A stretch of DNA of 64,000 nucleotides from Paenibacillus stellifer (GTDB taxonomy: Bacteria; Bacillota; Bacilli; Paenibacillales; Paenibacillaceae), in contig NZ_CP009286.1 of assembly GCF_000758685.1 (NCBI RefSeq), forward strand, positions 960,501-1,024,500, read 5' to 3'. Position 1 is the stretch's first letter. Every line of letters begins with the position of its first letter. The notes under the pieces were generated by a model, which was not told the DNA's origin, did no database searches, and saw only the letters and a program-made list of their open reading frames with translations. Of this stretch, positions 26,933 through 36,331 are shown piece after piece. Position numbers and translations under genes: made by a program.

Positions 26933-26961
26933 ATCCCCCCAATCAAAGGAGAGAATTGTAC

Positions 26962-27441
26962 ATGTCCAATGCGCAGAAGGCACTTGTCATGGCAGCAGGA
27001 ATCTTCCTTGCCATCGCACTCATTACACTGGCTGTCGTGCTGTTTATTTCCGCCCAGGATTCGACCAAGGCGGCTCAAAGCAATTTCAGCAATATCCAGA
27101 CGGAGCTTTCACAAACGGCGTTTACGGTGTATGACAATACGACGCTTTCGGGCAGTCAGGTTGTCAACGCGCTTCGCAAGTTCCGCGATCAGGACCAATT
27201 TGGCATCCAGATCGTTACCGGCAAAAACCCGACCGGTCAGTGGTACGGCAAGGTTGTCAATACCGGTGTGCCTCTGGATAGCGTCACCTACGGCGCAATC
27301 GTCGGAGCCGCACCCGGCCAGATTAGCCAGACCGTAGACGAAGCGGACATCAACTACGTTAATCCAAGCGGCAAGTTCCGCAGCACGCTGGTGCTGGACA
27401 GCAGCAATGTCATTCGCGGCATCATCTTCCGGCAGCAATAA
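26962..27441 (+). CDS. Pilin-like small protein with N-terminal membrane helix
   Basis: This 159-residue protein starts at ATG 26,962 after AAAGGAGAG. It has a 25-residue hydrophobic helix right at the N-terminus (AGIFLAIALITLAVVLF), as in Flp/type IV pilins, then the motif TLSGSQVVNALRKFRD shared with the next gene. The classical Gly/Phe cleavage motif is not evident. By position (after the CpaF and TadB/C genes) it is the best major-pilin candidate. Confidence 0.62.
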   Translation: MSNAQKALVMAAGIFLAIALITLAVVLFISAQDSTKAAQSNFSNIQTELSQTAFTVYDNTTLSGSQVVNALRKFRDQDQFGIQIVTGKNPTGQWYGKVVNTGVPLDSVTYGAIVGAAPGQISQTVDEADINYVNPSGKFRSTLVLDSSNVIRGIIFRQQ

Positions 27442-27455
27442 GGTCGGATGAAGTT

Positions 27456-27489
27456 ACGAAAGCGTCCGGCCCAGGTTGGACGCTTTCGT
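27456..27489 (+). promoter_or_regulatory. Perfect 12-bp mRNA hairpin in the pilin-like operon
   Basis: ACGAAAGCGTCC and GGACGCTTTCGT enclose a 10-nt loop. No T run follows, so it is not a standard terminator; it may stabilise the upstream transcript, a common way to make pilin in excess. Confidence 0.6.
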
Positions 27490-27508
27490 CATGAAGGAGG
27501 TGTAACGC

Positions 27509-27901
27509 ATGAACTATGCGCCAAGAACGATGCTGGAGATGAGCGCAGCCTTGCTCGTTTTCCTCATGGCCGCAGGAAGCGGTCTGATTTTGTTTCAGAC
27601 CTGTGCCTCACTCAATTCGCTCGCCTATGTAACCGGCCAATCGCAGGAGCGCAACTTGCAGCAAATCGCTGTACCGCTCTCGGGCGACGGTTCGGTATCC
27701 GGTGCGGAAGTGCTGCAAGCTATCGCTCGCCTAGATGAAGGAGATGCGGAAATGGTGGTAGACGGCATTCGATTCGCGCCGCCGCTGGAACGGGAGCAGC
27801 TTTCGTCCGTAGGCATACGTCTGAAGGGGCGATATCAGCCCGCCTATGAACGGGACGCTTCCGGTCACTTGCAGCGCCTGACACTAAGGAGCCTGCCATG
27901 A
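27509..27901 (+). CDS. Pilin-like small membrane protein
   Basis: This 130-residue protein starts at ATG 27,509 after AAGGAGGTG. It has an N-terminal membrane helix (about residues 12-30, SAALLVFLMAAGSGLILF) and a motif SVSGAEVLQAIARLDEGD that parallels the SGSQVVNAL motif of the previous protein, so the two are paralogues. It is coupled by a 4-bp ATGA overlap to the next gene. Minor pilin is the likely role. Confidence 0.6.
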   Translation: MNYAPRTMLEMSAALLVFLMAAGSGLILFQTCASLNSLAYVTGQSQERNLQQIAVPLSGDGSVSGAEVLQAIARLDEGDAEMVVDGIRFAPPLEREQLSSVGIRLKGRYQPAYERDASGHLQRLTLRSLP

Positions 27902-28446
27902 ACAGTTTGATCAAAATTTTCGCCGTATTGATCGCTATTCTGCTGCTCTATCTCTACCCGCTCTCTGCCGCCTTTGACCAGCAGGACGATATTTCGGAGT
28001 TGGTCGCCTTGCGCGCGACGACAGCCTTTGTCGATGCGGTTCGGGACAAAGGCGGCATCACGCCAACGATGTACAACGATTTCGTGAGCGCACTTGCGGC
28101 GACCGGCAATAGCTTCAACGTTCAGATGGAACATGACAGCAAGAAGTACGTACCGGTTTACGGCGATCCGACACGGCCTGAAACCTTTATGGGCAGTTAC
28201 GAAGTGCAGTACGATGCGTTTTTCAATGCGCAGATCCTTCCGGTGCTGTTCCCGGACAATCAGACTGCAAAGGATCACCCAAGCCGTCGTTACAGGATGC
28301 GCTCAGGCGACAGCTTCTCGGTGATTGTGCGCAATACGAACCGAACGGCAGGCACGCTGTTCTTCGATTTTCTGAATAATACCATCAGTCCAAATGAAAA
28401 AATCGTGATTCCGTATGGCGGGGTGGTGCGCAATGAAATGGATTGA
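27898..28446 (+). CDS. Membrane-anchored TadE-like pseudopilin candidate
   Basis: This 182-residue protein has an N-terminal membrane helix (about residues 4-24, KIFAVLIAILLLYLYPLSAA) followed by an extracellular domain, including VDAVRDKGGITPTMYNDFV. The size and layout match TadE/TadF minor pseudopilins, but the sequence is too diverged to be sure. It overlaps both neighbours. Confidence 0.55.
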   Translation: MNSLIKIFAVLIAILLLYLYPLSAAFDQQDDISELVALRATTAFVDAVRDKGGITPTMYNDFVSALAATGNSFNVQMEHDSKKYVPVYGDPTRPETFMGSYEVQYDAFFNAQILPVLFPDNQTAKDHPSRRYRMRSGDSFSVIVRNTNRTAGTLFFDFLNNTISPNEKIVIPYGGVVRNEMD

Positions 28447-29416
28447 ATGGGCCATCGTCGGCGCGCTGTTGTTTCTCCCCTTCGCGATCGTCAATCGGAA
28501 TGAGACGGATACCCTTCGACGGACGATGCTGACGGAGTTGAGATACGACGCTGCGCTGGATGCGGCGGTAGACGATGCCGCGAGGTTGCTCGTCGTTAAC
28601 GCAAGCCAGCAGCAGGAAGCGCAATATGCCTCGGCCAAACATGTCGCGCTGAACAAGGAAGAAGCGCTGGCGGCGTTCTACCGGACGCTGGACGCGGGCT
28701 TCGGCACTGCGGATGATTCGGTGTCGCAAGATGTTCTGCATCGCTACATTCCGGCTATCGTGATCGTCGGGTACGACGGCTTTTACGTCTATTCCGAGCA
28801 AGAATGGACGGGGACTGACGGGAAAACCGTCATGAAACCGGCTTGGGGAACGAAGAAGCCTTATGCGTATGCCGATTCGGCGGGCAACAGCCTTTCCTTT
28901 ACACTCGACCAGCAGGTACTCGCTTACGATGCGGCCAGCCGAGGCTGGCATGAGGGCTTGCGGCAGGACATCCGGCAGCAAACGACGATTCCGCTTTTGC
29001 AGGATGCTGCGCTCTTCGAGCAGGTGCGACGAAGCACGATTGTCCGGGCGATCCAGGACGAGTTGGCCTACCGGATCAATCGATATAACGAAACGGTCTC
29101 TCGAAATGGCCTTTCCTACACGTTCACCCTGCCTCTGATCTCCGATGAGGACTGGCACAATACGGTGGATGATGTGGGCGTTTTGGCTTTTGTACAAGGT
29201 ATCCCGATGGGAGCAAAGGTGTACAACAACTATGCGCTTGGCGGGAGCCGCATCGTGAAACGTCCAACGATCATCGGGGCCGGGAAAGGTAGTATGAAGG
29301 TGTACTTTCGCAGTTCCTGCGGTTACACCTATCAGGCCGAAGAAACGTTTGCCAGCGAGCAAGCAGCCGCGCGCAAGGGATATATGCCCCTCCCTTGCCC
29401 CGGCTCGGCCATCTAG
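28433..29416 (+). CDS. Membrane-anchored TadG/TadE-like protein
   Basis: This 327-residue protein is read from ATG 28,433 with GGGTGG upstream; it overlaps the previous stop by 14 bp. A membrane helix (EWAIVGALLFLPFAIV, about residues 5-20) is followed by AALDAAVDDAARLLVVNA, like the region after the TM in TadE/G proteins. The rest is a large extracytoplasmic domain without a motif I recognise. It is the last gene of the pilus-like operon. Confidence 0.58.
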   Translation: MKWIEWAIVGALLFLPFAIVNRNETDTLRRTMLTELRYDAALDAAVDDAARLLVVNASQQQEAQYASAKHVALNKEEALAAFYRTLDAGFGTADDSVSQDVLHRYIPAIVIVGYDGFYVYSEQEWTGTDGKTVMKPAWGTKKPYAYADSAGNSLSFTLDQQVLAYDAASRGWHEGLRQDIRQQTTIPLLQDAALFEQVRRSTIVRAIQDELAYRINRYNETVSRNGLSYTFTLPLISDEDWHNTVDDVGVLAFVQGIPMGAKVYNNYALGGSRIVKRPTIIGAGKGSMKVYFRSSCGYTYQAEETFASEQAAARKGYMPLPCPGSAI

Positions 29417-29485
29417 CAGGAATGTTTGCCTATTCGCTCATGTGAGCGATGGCAAGCGGAATAGTAGCAAAGGAGTTCATCAATC

Positions 29486-30457
29486 ATGTGGATTCGACTG
29501 TTGCTGGCGGCAATCGTTTTTTGGATAGCCGCCGGATTTACAAACCCTATGGACGGACAGCAACTGGTCATCAGTGGGGATTCCGACCGGATCAACCCGG
29601 AGCTCAGCGCTTATGTCGAGGATATAGTACCCGGCGATAAGCGCGAGTACACGGTTCACGTCACGAATCCCACTGATGAGGAAATAACAGCGCTGCTCTA
29701 TGCGGCCGATGCCATGCCCGCATTGGGCGGCGGTAAGGATTTTACTTTACCGAGCGATCCCGATACCGGTTCGGCTGCATGGTACAGGGCGCCGGATCGC
29801 AGTATAACCCTCAAGGCTGGCGAGACGCAAAGCTTTACAATGAAAATGCAGATACCTGAAAGTGTGGAGCCGGGCCAGTACGTGTCCGTCATCGGCGTCT
29901 ACGATCAAAGTATGAGGGAATCGGCGACGCGTAAAATCGGGTTGCAGGTCATCCTCAACTACAAGATGGTCGAAGCGAAGCCTCCTGAGGCTGTCCCGCA
30001 CGCAGCCGTATACACGCTGGAGAACGGAAAAGCGAGCCTGACGATTTTGCTGGTCAATGAAGGCGATAGCTTGTCCGAACCGGAGATCGAGGTGCAACTC
30101 AAACGGCAGGACGATACCAGCGAGCTTTTGTTTGAAAGGAAATCTACGGTTGATTCCATTTATGCAGGCACGGTCGCACAGTACATGGCGGAGCTAAACT
30201 GGCCGCTTTCTCCCGGTTCTTACATGGCGGAAGTAAAGACAATGCTGGGTGACCGCACAGAACAGAAGGATTTCCCTTTTGAAGTAACGGACGGTCGGAC
30301 TATGCCATCTGGAACCGTGACTCAGGCTACTGGGGACGTTTCTCCGCTTCATGAAGGTTCATTTGGATTGCGCCCATCCTGCGTCTACGGGGGCTTGCTG
30401 CTGATTCTTGTCATCGTCGTTGTTGTTATAAGAAGAAGGGCTTCGCGCACGGAGTAA
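29486..30457 (+). CDS. DUF916/WxL-interacting-like membrane protein
   Basis: This 323-residue protein has a signal peptide (about residues 3-22) and a C-terminal membrane helix with Arg-rich cytoplasmic tail (LLLILVIVVVVIRRR). Between them are beta-rich domains; the first has features of DUF916 (peptidoglycan-binding WxL-interacting proteins): ISGDSDRINPELSAYVEDI and the PESVEPGQYVSVIGVYDQ stretch. AAAGGAG precedes ATG. It follows the pilus operon by 70 bp and probably ties the machine or its surface partners to the cell wall. Confidence 0.7.
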   Translation: MWIRLLLAAIVFWIAAGFTNPMDGQQLVISGDSDRINPELSAYVEDIVPGDKREYTVHVTNPTDEEITALLYAADAMPALGGGKDFTLPSDPDTGSAAWYRAPDRSITLKAGETQSFTMKMQIPESVEPGQYVSVIGVYDQSMRESATRKIGLQVILNYKMVEAKPPEAVPHAAVYTLENGKASLTILLVNEGDSLSEPEIEVQLKRQDDTSELLFERKSTVDSIYAGTVAQYMAELNWPLSPGSYMAEVKTMLGDRTEQKDFPFEVTDGRTMPSGTVTQATGDVSPLHEGSFGLRPSCVYGGLLLILVIVVVVIRRRASRTE

Positions 30458-30583
30458 CGAGCGGCTCCTGGTTCCTGCAGAGGAGAGGCTGCCGGACAGT
30501 GGACAGGCAACAGAATCGGCACTATGATGTAGGCAACAGCAAGTTTTTCCAGTTTCGCATATTTTCTTTAGGGAGTGAGGCAT

Positions 30584-31696
30584 TTGAAAAGAAGGTTAGT
30601 ATCCCTCCTCATTGTGACACTTTTCGGAAGTATATTCAGTTTGACTGCAAGCGCAGCCAGTAAACCGCCAACCTTTGTCAGCGTCGTCATGGACGGCAAA
30701 AAAATCTGGTTTCCCGACGCGCAGGCGTTTATTGATGAGAACGGGCGAACGCTCGTCCCGGTACGCTTTGTCGCCGAATCGCTCGGAGCGAAAGTCGGCT
30801 GGGAATCGAAAACACAGACGGTTCCGATTATGAGAGACGATCAATCTATCGTTCTGACGATTGACCAAAATGTTGTGCAGGTAGATGGCAAAGCGGTCAC
30901 TTTGGATACGAAAGCCATCCTGAGCGGCGGTCGAACGTTTGTGCCGCTCCGTTTCGTAAGCGAGGTGTTGGGTGCGAAGGTGGATTGGGACAATCCGACA
31001 GACACCGTGTTTATCAAGACCAGCGAAGATAGCGCGGCGCAGACCGACCAATGGGGGCGCTTGATTCGCACGACCGACTTACCGAATAATGCGAGCGATT
31101 ATCCATACATTCTTGCGGATGTTCCGAACGAAATGTACGAGATGGGCTATCCATTTTCGCATCCAAAAGACAGCAAAGTTTCATCCGTCCTCTACTCGAC
31201 GAAGCCGGAATTCAACAAGAAGAACGTGGATATTTGGATGGGAAGACTGAAAGCATTCGGTGCGCTTTGGCTGAATGTAAATTACAACACGATTGATGAC
31301 GCTTGGGCGCAGGCGGTTTTTGCTACCAAAATGCAAAACTCTGATGCCGAACTGAAACATATTCGCCGCTACGCAGAATGGGTCAGAGAGAACCAAATCC
31401 AGATGGAAGGCTATCTTGATCCCGAGCCATCCATGATTTATAAAGATGGGTTTGGCAACAACTTTGTGCGATCCAAGTTCAGGATTAAATTCGTCTCGTA
31501 CAAGGCAAGCAATGACTTGCTTTACGATGAGTGGTTCCCGAATAAACAAACGTTTGAGAAAGGTGTTTGGTACGAAGGCTACGCCGATATTTCTCTATCC
31601 ACTAATGTAGGCGGCGATTGGGGAAGTACGTTGAAGGTTGATCCGAATGCAAGTTTGTTCCGCAATCATATCATTAGAAAGGCGGACTCGAACTAG
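30584..31696 (+). CDS. Copper-amine-oxidase N-terminal-domain exported protein
   Basis: This 370-residue protein starts at TTG 30,584, 8 nt after AGGGAG; the in-frame GTG at 30,575 sits on the ribosome site. A signal peptide (about residues 3-24) is followed by two copies of the copper amine oxidase N-terminal repeat (RTLVPVRFVAESLGAKVGW and RTFVPLRFVSEVLGAKVDW, within residues 35-145), a wall-binding module common on Paenibacillus surface proteins despite its name. The rest is of unknown function. It abuts the next exoprotein gene directly. Confidence 0.8.
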   Translation: MKRRLVSLLIVTLFGSIFSLTASAASKPPTFVSVVMDGKKIWFPDAQAFIDENGRTLVPVRFVAESLGAKVGWESKTQTVPIMRDDQSIVLTIDQNVVQVDGKAVTLDTKAILSGGRTFVPLRFVSEVLGAKVDWDNPTDTVFIKTSEDSAAQTDQWGRLIRTTDLPNNASDYPYILADVPNEMYEMGYPFSHPKDSKVSSVLYSTKPEFNKKNVDIWMGRLKAFGALWLNVNYNTIDDAWAQAVFATKMQNSDAELKHIRRYAEWVRENQIQMEGYLDPEPSMIYKDGFGNNFVRSKFRIKFVSYKASNDLLYDEWFPNKQTFEKGVWYEGYADISLSTNVGGDWGSTLKVDPNASLFRNHIIRKADSN

Positions 31697-34600
31697 ATGC
31701 GCAAACATAAATTCATACGAATCACGTTGAGCATGCTGCTGGCATGCTCTTTTTTATTGTCGTGCTTTCCGTTTCTTACGAATGCTGCGACACCGGCTGT
31801 CCGGGTAGATGAGGGTAAGATCAAATTTGAAATCACTAGCACAGCAGCAACCTCGTCCATCCGCTACAGAACGGTAGGTTGGACGGTGCGTCGTGACCAA
31901 CTCTGCACGAATACATCATCCAAACAGTGTAGTGATCCACGTAACGGCAGTCACGCATCATTTGTCAATCAACAGGTGCGTCAAGTCGCGCAAAATCCGA
32001 ACCCCCCAATTCCCGGAGAGCCGGTCACAACCTACTATGAAGTCAGTGAAGATTTAGTAACGGACGGCATGTGGCAAGCAGGCATGGGAGACATCTTGGA
32101 CAACGACGACCTGTACTTGTACGCAATTATGGTATCCGTCGATGGCAATGGAAACGTGCGCAAGGGCCCATTTTACACGTTAGAAGGAATCAAGAACGCT
32201 GAACCTTGGGCGCACCCGGATGATCTCGATGATTACTTTGGGATTCATGTCCCCTATCGGAGCGCGAATTTTCCTGTCGATGTCGTTGCGAAAACCGTGG
32301 GAGGAACGATCCTCAAGCAGCCTGAGGTCACGTTCCATAAGGGCGACTACAAAGTCGGCGAGACGATCAACCACGAGTTTCCTGCGACGATAGAGGATAA
32401 CGGGAAGACGTACAGTATTGTCCGCTCCTACCTATCGCCGAAGAAGGACCTAACGCAGAAAAGCTGGTTGCAGGAAAATCCGGATACGAATCCGAAGGTG
32501 CGAACGCGAAGCTTCACGGTGGCGCTTGGTGGAACGGAGGCTATTGCCGAATACGCTGAAAATAACCCGGTAAAGGCGATCTATCAGAAGGAGGATGGCA
32601 CGAAACTCAAGGAAGTCGACAAAGGCGTCTACGAGACTGGAGAGGAAGCGAACTATACGTTTGATCCGCAGCTCACATCTGGCGGCCAGACATATGAAAT
32701 TGTTCGCACGTATATCACAAACAATAAGGAGCCGGATGAGAAGCTATTCATACAAGAAAAAGGCGACGCGAAGCTACTCGAACGCTCCATCTTGGTTGGC
32801 TCTGGCGGCTCCAACTTCGTCGGCATCTATAAAATCCCCTCTCCGATTACCGTGACTTCCCGTATCGACGCGCCAGATAACGTCGAGGCTTCAGTTACCA
32901 CGGTGAATGGAAATTTTGTATTTGAAGCGAAGTCACCCGTGCCGCTCAAAACGTATGAGATCACAAAAATAGAGAACGCAACATTCGTTACGCCTAGCGA
33001 TAAGTCCGGCTCACTCAGCGGGCTGACGGCAAGTAAATCGCTGCCGATCAAAATTCCATTCACATCCGGCTCCAGTATTACCGTCAAAATCACGGTCGTC
33101 GTAAAAGATGCTAATGGTAACAGCGGAGATTCCACCTCGGATCACACCGTACGCAAAGGCGACAATGACGGCGGCGATACCTCGTTACCTGGCACGAGCC
33201 AGCAAGTCGAGGCGATGGATGCCACGGCATCGGCGATCATAAAGGCGGATTCTCGCGGCGCAGAACGCTTTGACGTTTTGAAGGGAATACCGACCTCAGA
33301 AAGCCTTTATGTTAACGCGAGCGCCAAAGCGTATTTGTATCGCAACACGTTCACAGAAGTGAAAGGCTCGAAATCGTATCCGATTACAGTCAGCCGCACC
33401 TATACGCTGAGCTGGACGGAATATGTTCCCGGCCCGCCGGATAGCGAAGGTCATTCGACCACGGTTCCGGTATCCCGATCCGACACGCAAACGGTCACCC
33501 AAAGCTACAGTGTGGAACGAAAGTACAGCTATTGGCTGGCAGACCGTTTGGAAGTGTACGGCTTACAGAAGGCGACAGTCGCCAACTATGCCCTGCCCTC
33601 CGGTTCGGTGACGCTGCAAGCAAACGGGTATTCCGCACCGTCTGTTTCCGCCACCCATGATGCAGCGGTCTCGTCCCATATTACGGACCCGGTGTATCGC
33701 AACGTTGTGCTTTCCGGTCAAACGGTTTACGGCGGCTCCAGTAGACCTTCGGTTCCAAGCGAGAACTGGAAGTCAGAGGCTGAAAATGCGGTCGGGAAAA
33801 TCAAGGTCAAGAACGACACGGTCGTCTTTAATGGACAAACGATCATGGACAATCGGACGGTGGAGGAAACGGCTCCTGCTCCGGGGACGATTCCTGCATC
33901 TCCCATGATCGGTCAGGATGTTTTATTTGGTTCGGGATTTGTCATCGATGCGACTAAAACGAACAAGGGGAGCCAGCCAAGCGCGGGGACGATTTATTAT
34001 ACGCTGGTCAAGGGCATCGGAGGCGGGTCGAACCAAAGCTTCCCAATCAACGGCATCAATTTGGTGACGGTGCATACCCCCGTCGTCAATCTGGCGTCTG
34101 TAGCCGACGATCAGGCGCACAATCAGAAAACGGTGCCGACAGCCGATCGTTCGGCGCTTATTCTGGATCGCCCCTTTACCGTGACGATTCCTACCAGCGG
34201 GCCGCACCGGGACATTACCGGCTACGGCAATCGGGACTATGCCAAATATGTGCGAGACAAGCAGGTAAGGTTCCCATTCGATGTATACAAGGCTGACCAC
34301 GGAACGTTGATTCCGAAGGACACCTGGACTTCGATTCCTGTCGGCCAGCTTACAACCACTTTTTACATGCCCGTTTGGGTAGATGAGGGAAATTATGATG
34401 TACTGTTCCGCACGTTTGCCGAAAACAGTCCGGTTTCATTCACATCACAAAGTAATGCCAATTTGGACTTAACTAATCATGTGGCGACGCAAGTTGTGGC
34501 GGTTGAGGTTATTGGCCGTCTGTTCGACTTCCGAATTACCGATATTGCCGACTACCAGTGGGAAAAGGTGTTCAGAACGGCGGCAGGCAGTGCGACGCCG

Positions 34601-35530
34601 ACCGGAAATAGCTATTGGGTTGGCACAAAAGGGATCGACGGAGCGGCGCGCGGCAATACGGCCCCTTACGTGCTGCCGATTCGGCCCGGCAGTCACCCAG
34701 AGAGCGGAAAGAAAAATGTTGTCGTAAAAACAGGCTATCACTTCAAATTTGAGGTCAAAACGCTTGGCAACATGTTCAGCGCGGGCGATGGCGTGAAGAT
34801 TACGCCGACTTTTTACTTCGTTGACAAGCAGAGCAAAAACCGGCAACAGGTGGACTTGTACTATCATTCGGGAAACAAGCGGTTTATTCGGATCGGCTCC
34901 ACAGAAGATACCGAGCAGCGGTTGGTGACGCTCGACACCCGCCTGCGCAATGTGTCGCAGCAGGAGCTAACCAACACGGCCAGTTCACTGTGGAAGCTGA
35001 ATGGTTCCTCTGGCACTCAGACGTCGTATGTACAGCGGGCTTTGAAGGACGCGGCGCACAAGCGGATTTACGTCGGTGGCTACGACGGCATGCTGCTTCC
35101 TTCGCAGCTTCGGACGTTTATCGGCAGCATGCAGGTGCCGTCTGGCATTGATACTGCGCGGGCCAATGCCTCGGTGCAGCGCTGGTTTGGTGAGTATAGC
35201 CTTCCGGCTGCTCCCTATGCAATGCCAGCAGGCATCAATCTGGCCGAGTACGGACGTACCCACCGGCTGGACGACAATGCGCCGATCTTCCTGCGTGACG
35301 GCTATATTGTAGTCAATTTTAACATCGAAACCATTCGCAATAAGGACATTGCTCACCCGCATTTGCAGTATAAAAATGCGCCGCTGGACAACCAGTGGCA
35401 GATGGAAGGTTTTCAGCGCAGTTTTGTCGATCCTTACGGGGGGATGTTCTCTTTGCTAGACGGGGACGTTGTGTTTTATCATGCCGACTTGTCCAGTTAC
35501 GATGATTTCGGAACGGGAGGAACGCATTAA
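31697..35530 (+). CDS. Large exported protein with MucBP-like repeats (DUF5704-like)
   Basis: This 1277-residue protein starts one base after the previous stop and has a signal peptide (about residues 5-31, cleavage after TNA). Two tandem MucBP-like repeats lie at about 195-370, each with GDYKVGETINHEF- or GVYETGEEANYTF-type cores. Beta-rich domains follow to the end. No LPXTG, SLH or C-terminal helix is seen, so it is secreted or held by partners. I lean to a DUF5704-like protein, from memory. The base composition is a little more AT-rich than the pilus operon. By position it is probably the adhesin of the mating apparatus. Confidence 0.72.
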   Translation: MRKHKFIRITLSMLLACSFLLSCFPFLTNAATPAVRVDEGKIKFEITSTAATSSIRYRTVGWTVRRDQLCTNTSSKQCSDPRNGSHASFVNQQVRQVAQNPNPPIPGEPVTTYYEVSEDLVTDGMWQAGMGDILDNDDLYLYAIMVSVDGNGNVRKGPFYTLEGIKNAEPWAHPDDLDDYFGIHVPYRSANFPVDVVAKTVGGTILKQPEVTFHKGDYKVGETINHEFPATIEDNGKTYSIVRSYLSPKKDLTQKSWLQENPDTNPKVRTRSFTVALGGTEAIAEYAENNPVKAIYQKEDGTKLKEVDKGVYETGEEANYTFDPQLTSGGQTYEIVRTYITNNKEPDEKLFIQEKGDAKLLERSILVGSGGSNFVGIYKIPSPITVTSRIDAPDNVEASVTTVNGNFVFEAKSPVPLKTYEITKIENATFVTPSDKSGSLSGLTASKSLPIKIPFTSGSSITVKITVVVKDANGNSGDSTSDHTVRKGDNDGGDTSLPGTSQQVEAMDATASAIIKADSRGAERFDVLKGIPTSESLYVNASAKAYLYRNTFTEVKGSKSYPITVSRTYTLSWTEYVPGPPDSEGHSTTVPVSRSDTQTVTQSYSVERKYSYWLADRLEVYGLQKATVANYALPSGSVTLQANGYSAPSVSATHDAAVSSHITDPVYRNVVLSGQTVYGGSSRPSVPSENWKSEAENAVGKIKVKNDTVVFNGQTIMDNRTVEETAPAPGTIPASPMIGQDVLFGSGFVIDATKTNKGSQPSAGTIYYTLVKGIGGGSNQSFPINGINLVTVHTPVVNLASVADDQAHNQKTVPTADRSALILDRPFTVTIPTSGPHRDITGYGNRDYAKYVRDKQVRFPFDVYKADHGTLIPKDTWTSIPVGQLTTTFYMPVWVDEGNYDVLFRTFAENSPVSFTSQSNANLDLTNHVATQVVAVEVIGRLFDFRITDIADYQWEKVFRTAAGSATPTGNSYWVGTKGIDGAARGNTAPYVLPIRPGSHPESGKKNVVVKTGYHFKFEVKTLGNMFSAGDGVKITPTFYFVDKQSKNRQQVDLYYHSGNKRFIRIGSTEDTEQRLVTLDTRLRNVSQQELTNTASSLWKLNGSSGTQTSYVQRALKDAAHKRIYVGGYDGMLLPSQLRTFIGSMQVPSGIDTARANASVQRWFGEYSLPAAPYAMPAGINLAEYGRTHRLDDNAPIFLRDGYIVVNFNIETIRNKDIAHPHLQYKNAPLDNQWQMEGFQRSFVDPYGGMFSLLDGDVVFYHADLSSYDDFGTGGTH

Positions 35531-35554
35531 ATTCACCAGCCGGGAGGAATAGAG

Positions 35555-36037
35555 ATGGAGAAGCTGCGAAGCGCCGCACCCGAGGATGCGGCGCTATTTT
35601 ATTCCGGTTCTGCGGAGGAGAATGTACAACGTGGCTGCATTGGCCATCTTCGCGGCGATTTTGGTCGTTCAGGCGAAGAATTTTGGATGAGCTGGTTCAG
35701 CCGGAACTCTCCATTACAGACGCCGGATTTTGAAGCGGAACTGGGAAAAGTCATGCAAGCCATTGGGGATCAAGGTGTGCTGAAAAGCCGCAAAGATATG
35801 CTCAGATTTTGTAGTCAACACTCGGAGGCGCGTATTCAAGGCAGTCGGAGTACGGATGTGTATGGTTTCTGCATGCAAACACAGGAACATCGTTACTATT
35901 TGCGCTGCTTTCCCTTTGCCGGAGATTATAACTTTTACGTTTATTGCTATGCCCGCCCCGAGCGCCTGACCGAGCAGCATCGACAGCAGCCCTCAACTCC
36001 CGCCGCGCCAAAGAAAAAGCAGGAGCCGGAACGATAG
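35555..36037 (+). CDS. ICE-associated protein of unknown function
   Basis: This 160-residue cytoplasmic protein has GGGAGGA before ATG 35,555. The core includes YYLRCFPFAGDYNFYVYCYA, which I recall from hypothetical proteins of conjugative elements, and the C-terminal tail is Pro/Lys-rich. It is 15 bp ahead of the helix-turn-helix gene. Function unknown. Confidence 0.65.
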   Translation: MEKLRSAAPEDAALFYSGSAEENVQRGCIGHLRGDFGRSGEEFWMSWFSRNSPLQTPDFEAELGKVMQAIGDQGVLKSRKDMLRFCSQHSEARIQGSRSTDVYGFCMQTQEHRYYLRCFPFAGDYNFYVYCYARPERLTEQHRQQPSTPAAPKKKQEPER

Positions 36038-36051
36038 GAGGACGCACTTTT

Positions 36052-36318
36052 ATGAATGATCTGGCCCGTTACCGGCTGCTGGCCGGCGTATCGGTTCCGC
36101 CTGCGGCGAAGCTGCTGTACAGCTATTTGCTGGATCGCGCTGGCGGACGAAACGGCACGGTATTGCTTTCATCCAGACGGCTTGCGGCAGAGGTGGGTCT
36201 TTCCGCTTCTGCTGTCCGTCGCAATCTGCATCGGCTTCAGCAAAACGGACTTATCCGGCTCACCCCCCGATATTCCGAGGAAGGCATTCGTCTGACGAAC
36301 CACATTACCTTCGTATGA
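36052..36318 (+). CDS. Small winged helix-turn-helix protein
   Basis: This 88-residue protein has a helix-turn-helix of the GntR/ReplA type (SSRRLAAEVGLSASAVRRNL, about residues 41-60) and the wing IRLTPRY. AGGAGG precedes ATG 36,052 by about 10 nt. It ends 13 bp before the methylase-helicase gene and probably regulates the adjacent transfer genes or takes part in replication. Confidence 0.7.
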   Translation: MNDLARYRLLAGVSVPPAAKLLYSYLLDRAGGRNGTVLLSSRRLAAEVGLSASAVRRNLHRLQQNGLIRLTPRYSEEGIRLTNHITFV

Positions 36319-36331
36319 GGAGGTGCGACCT

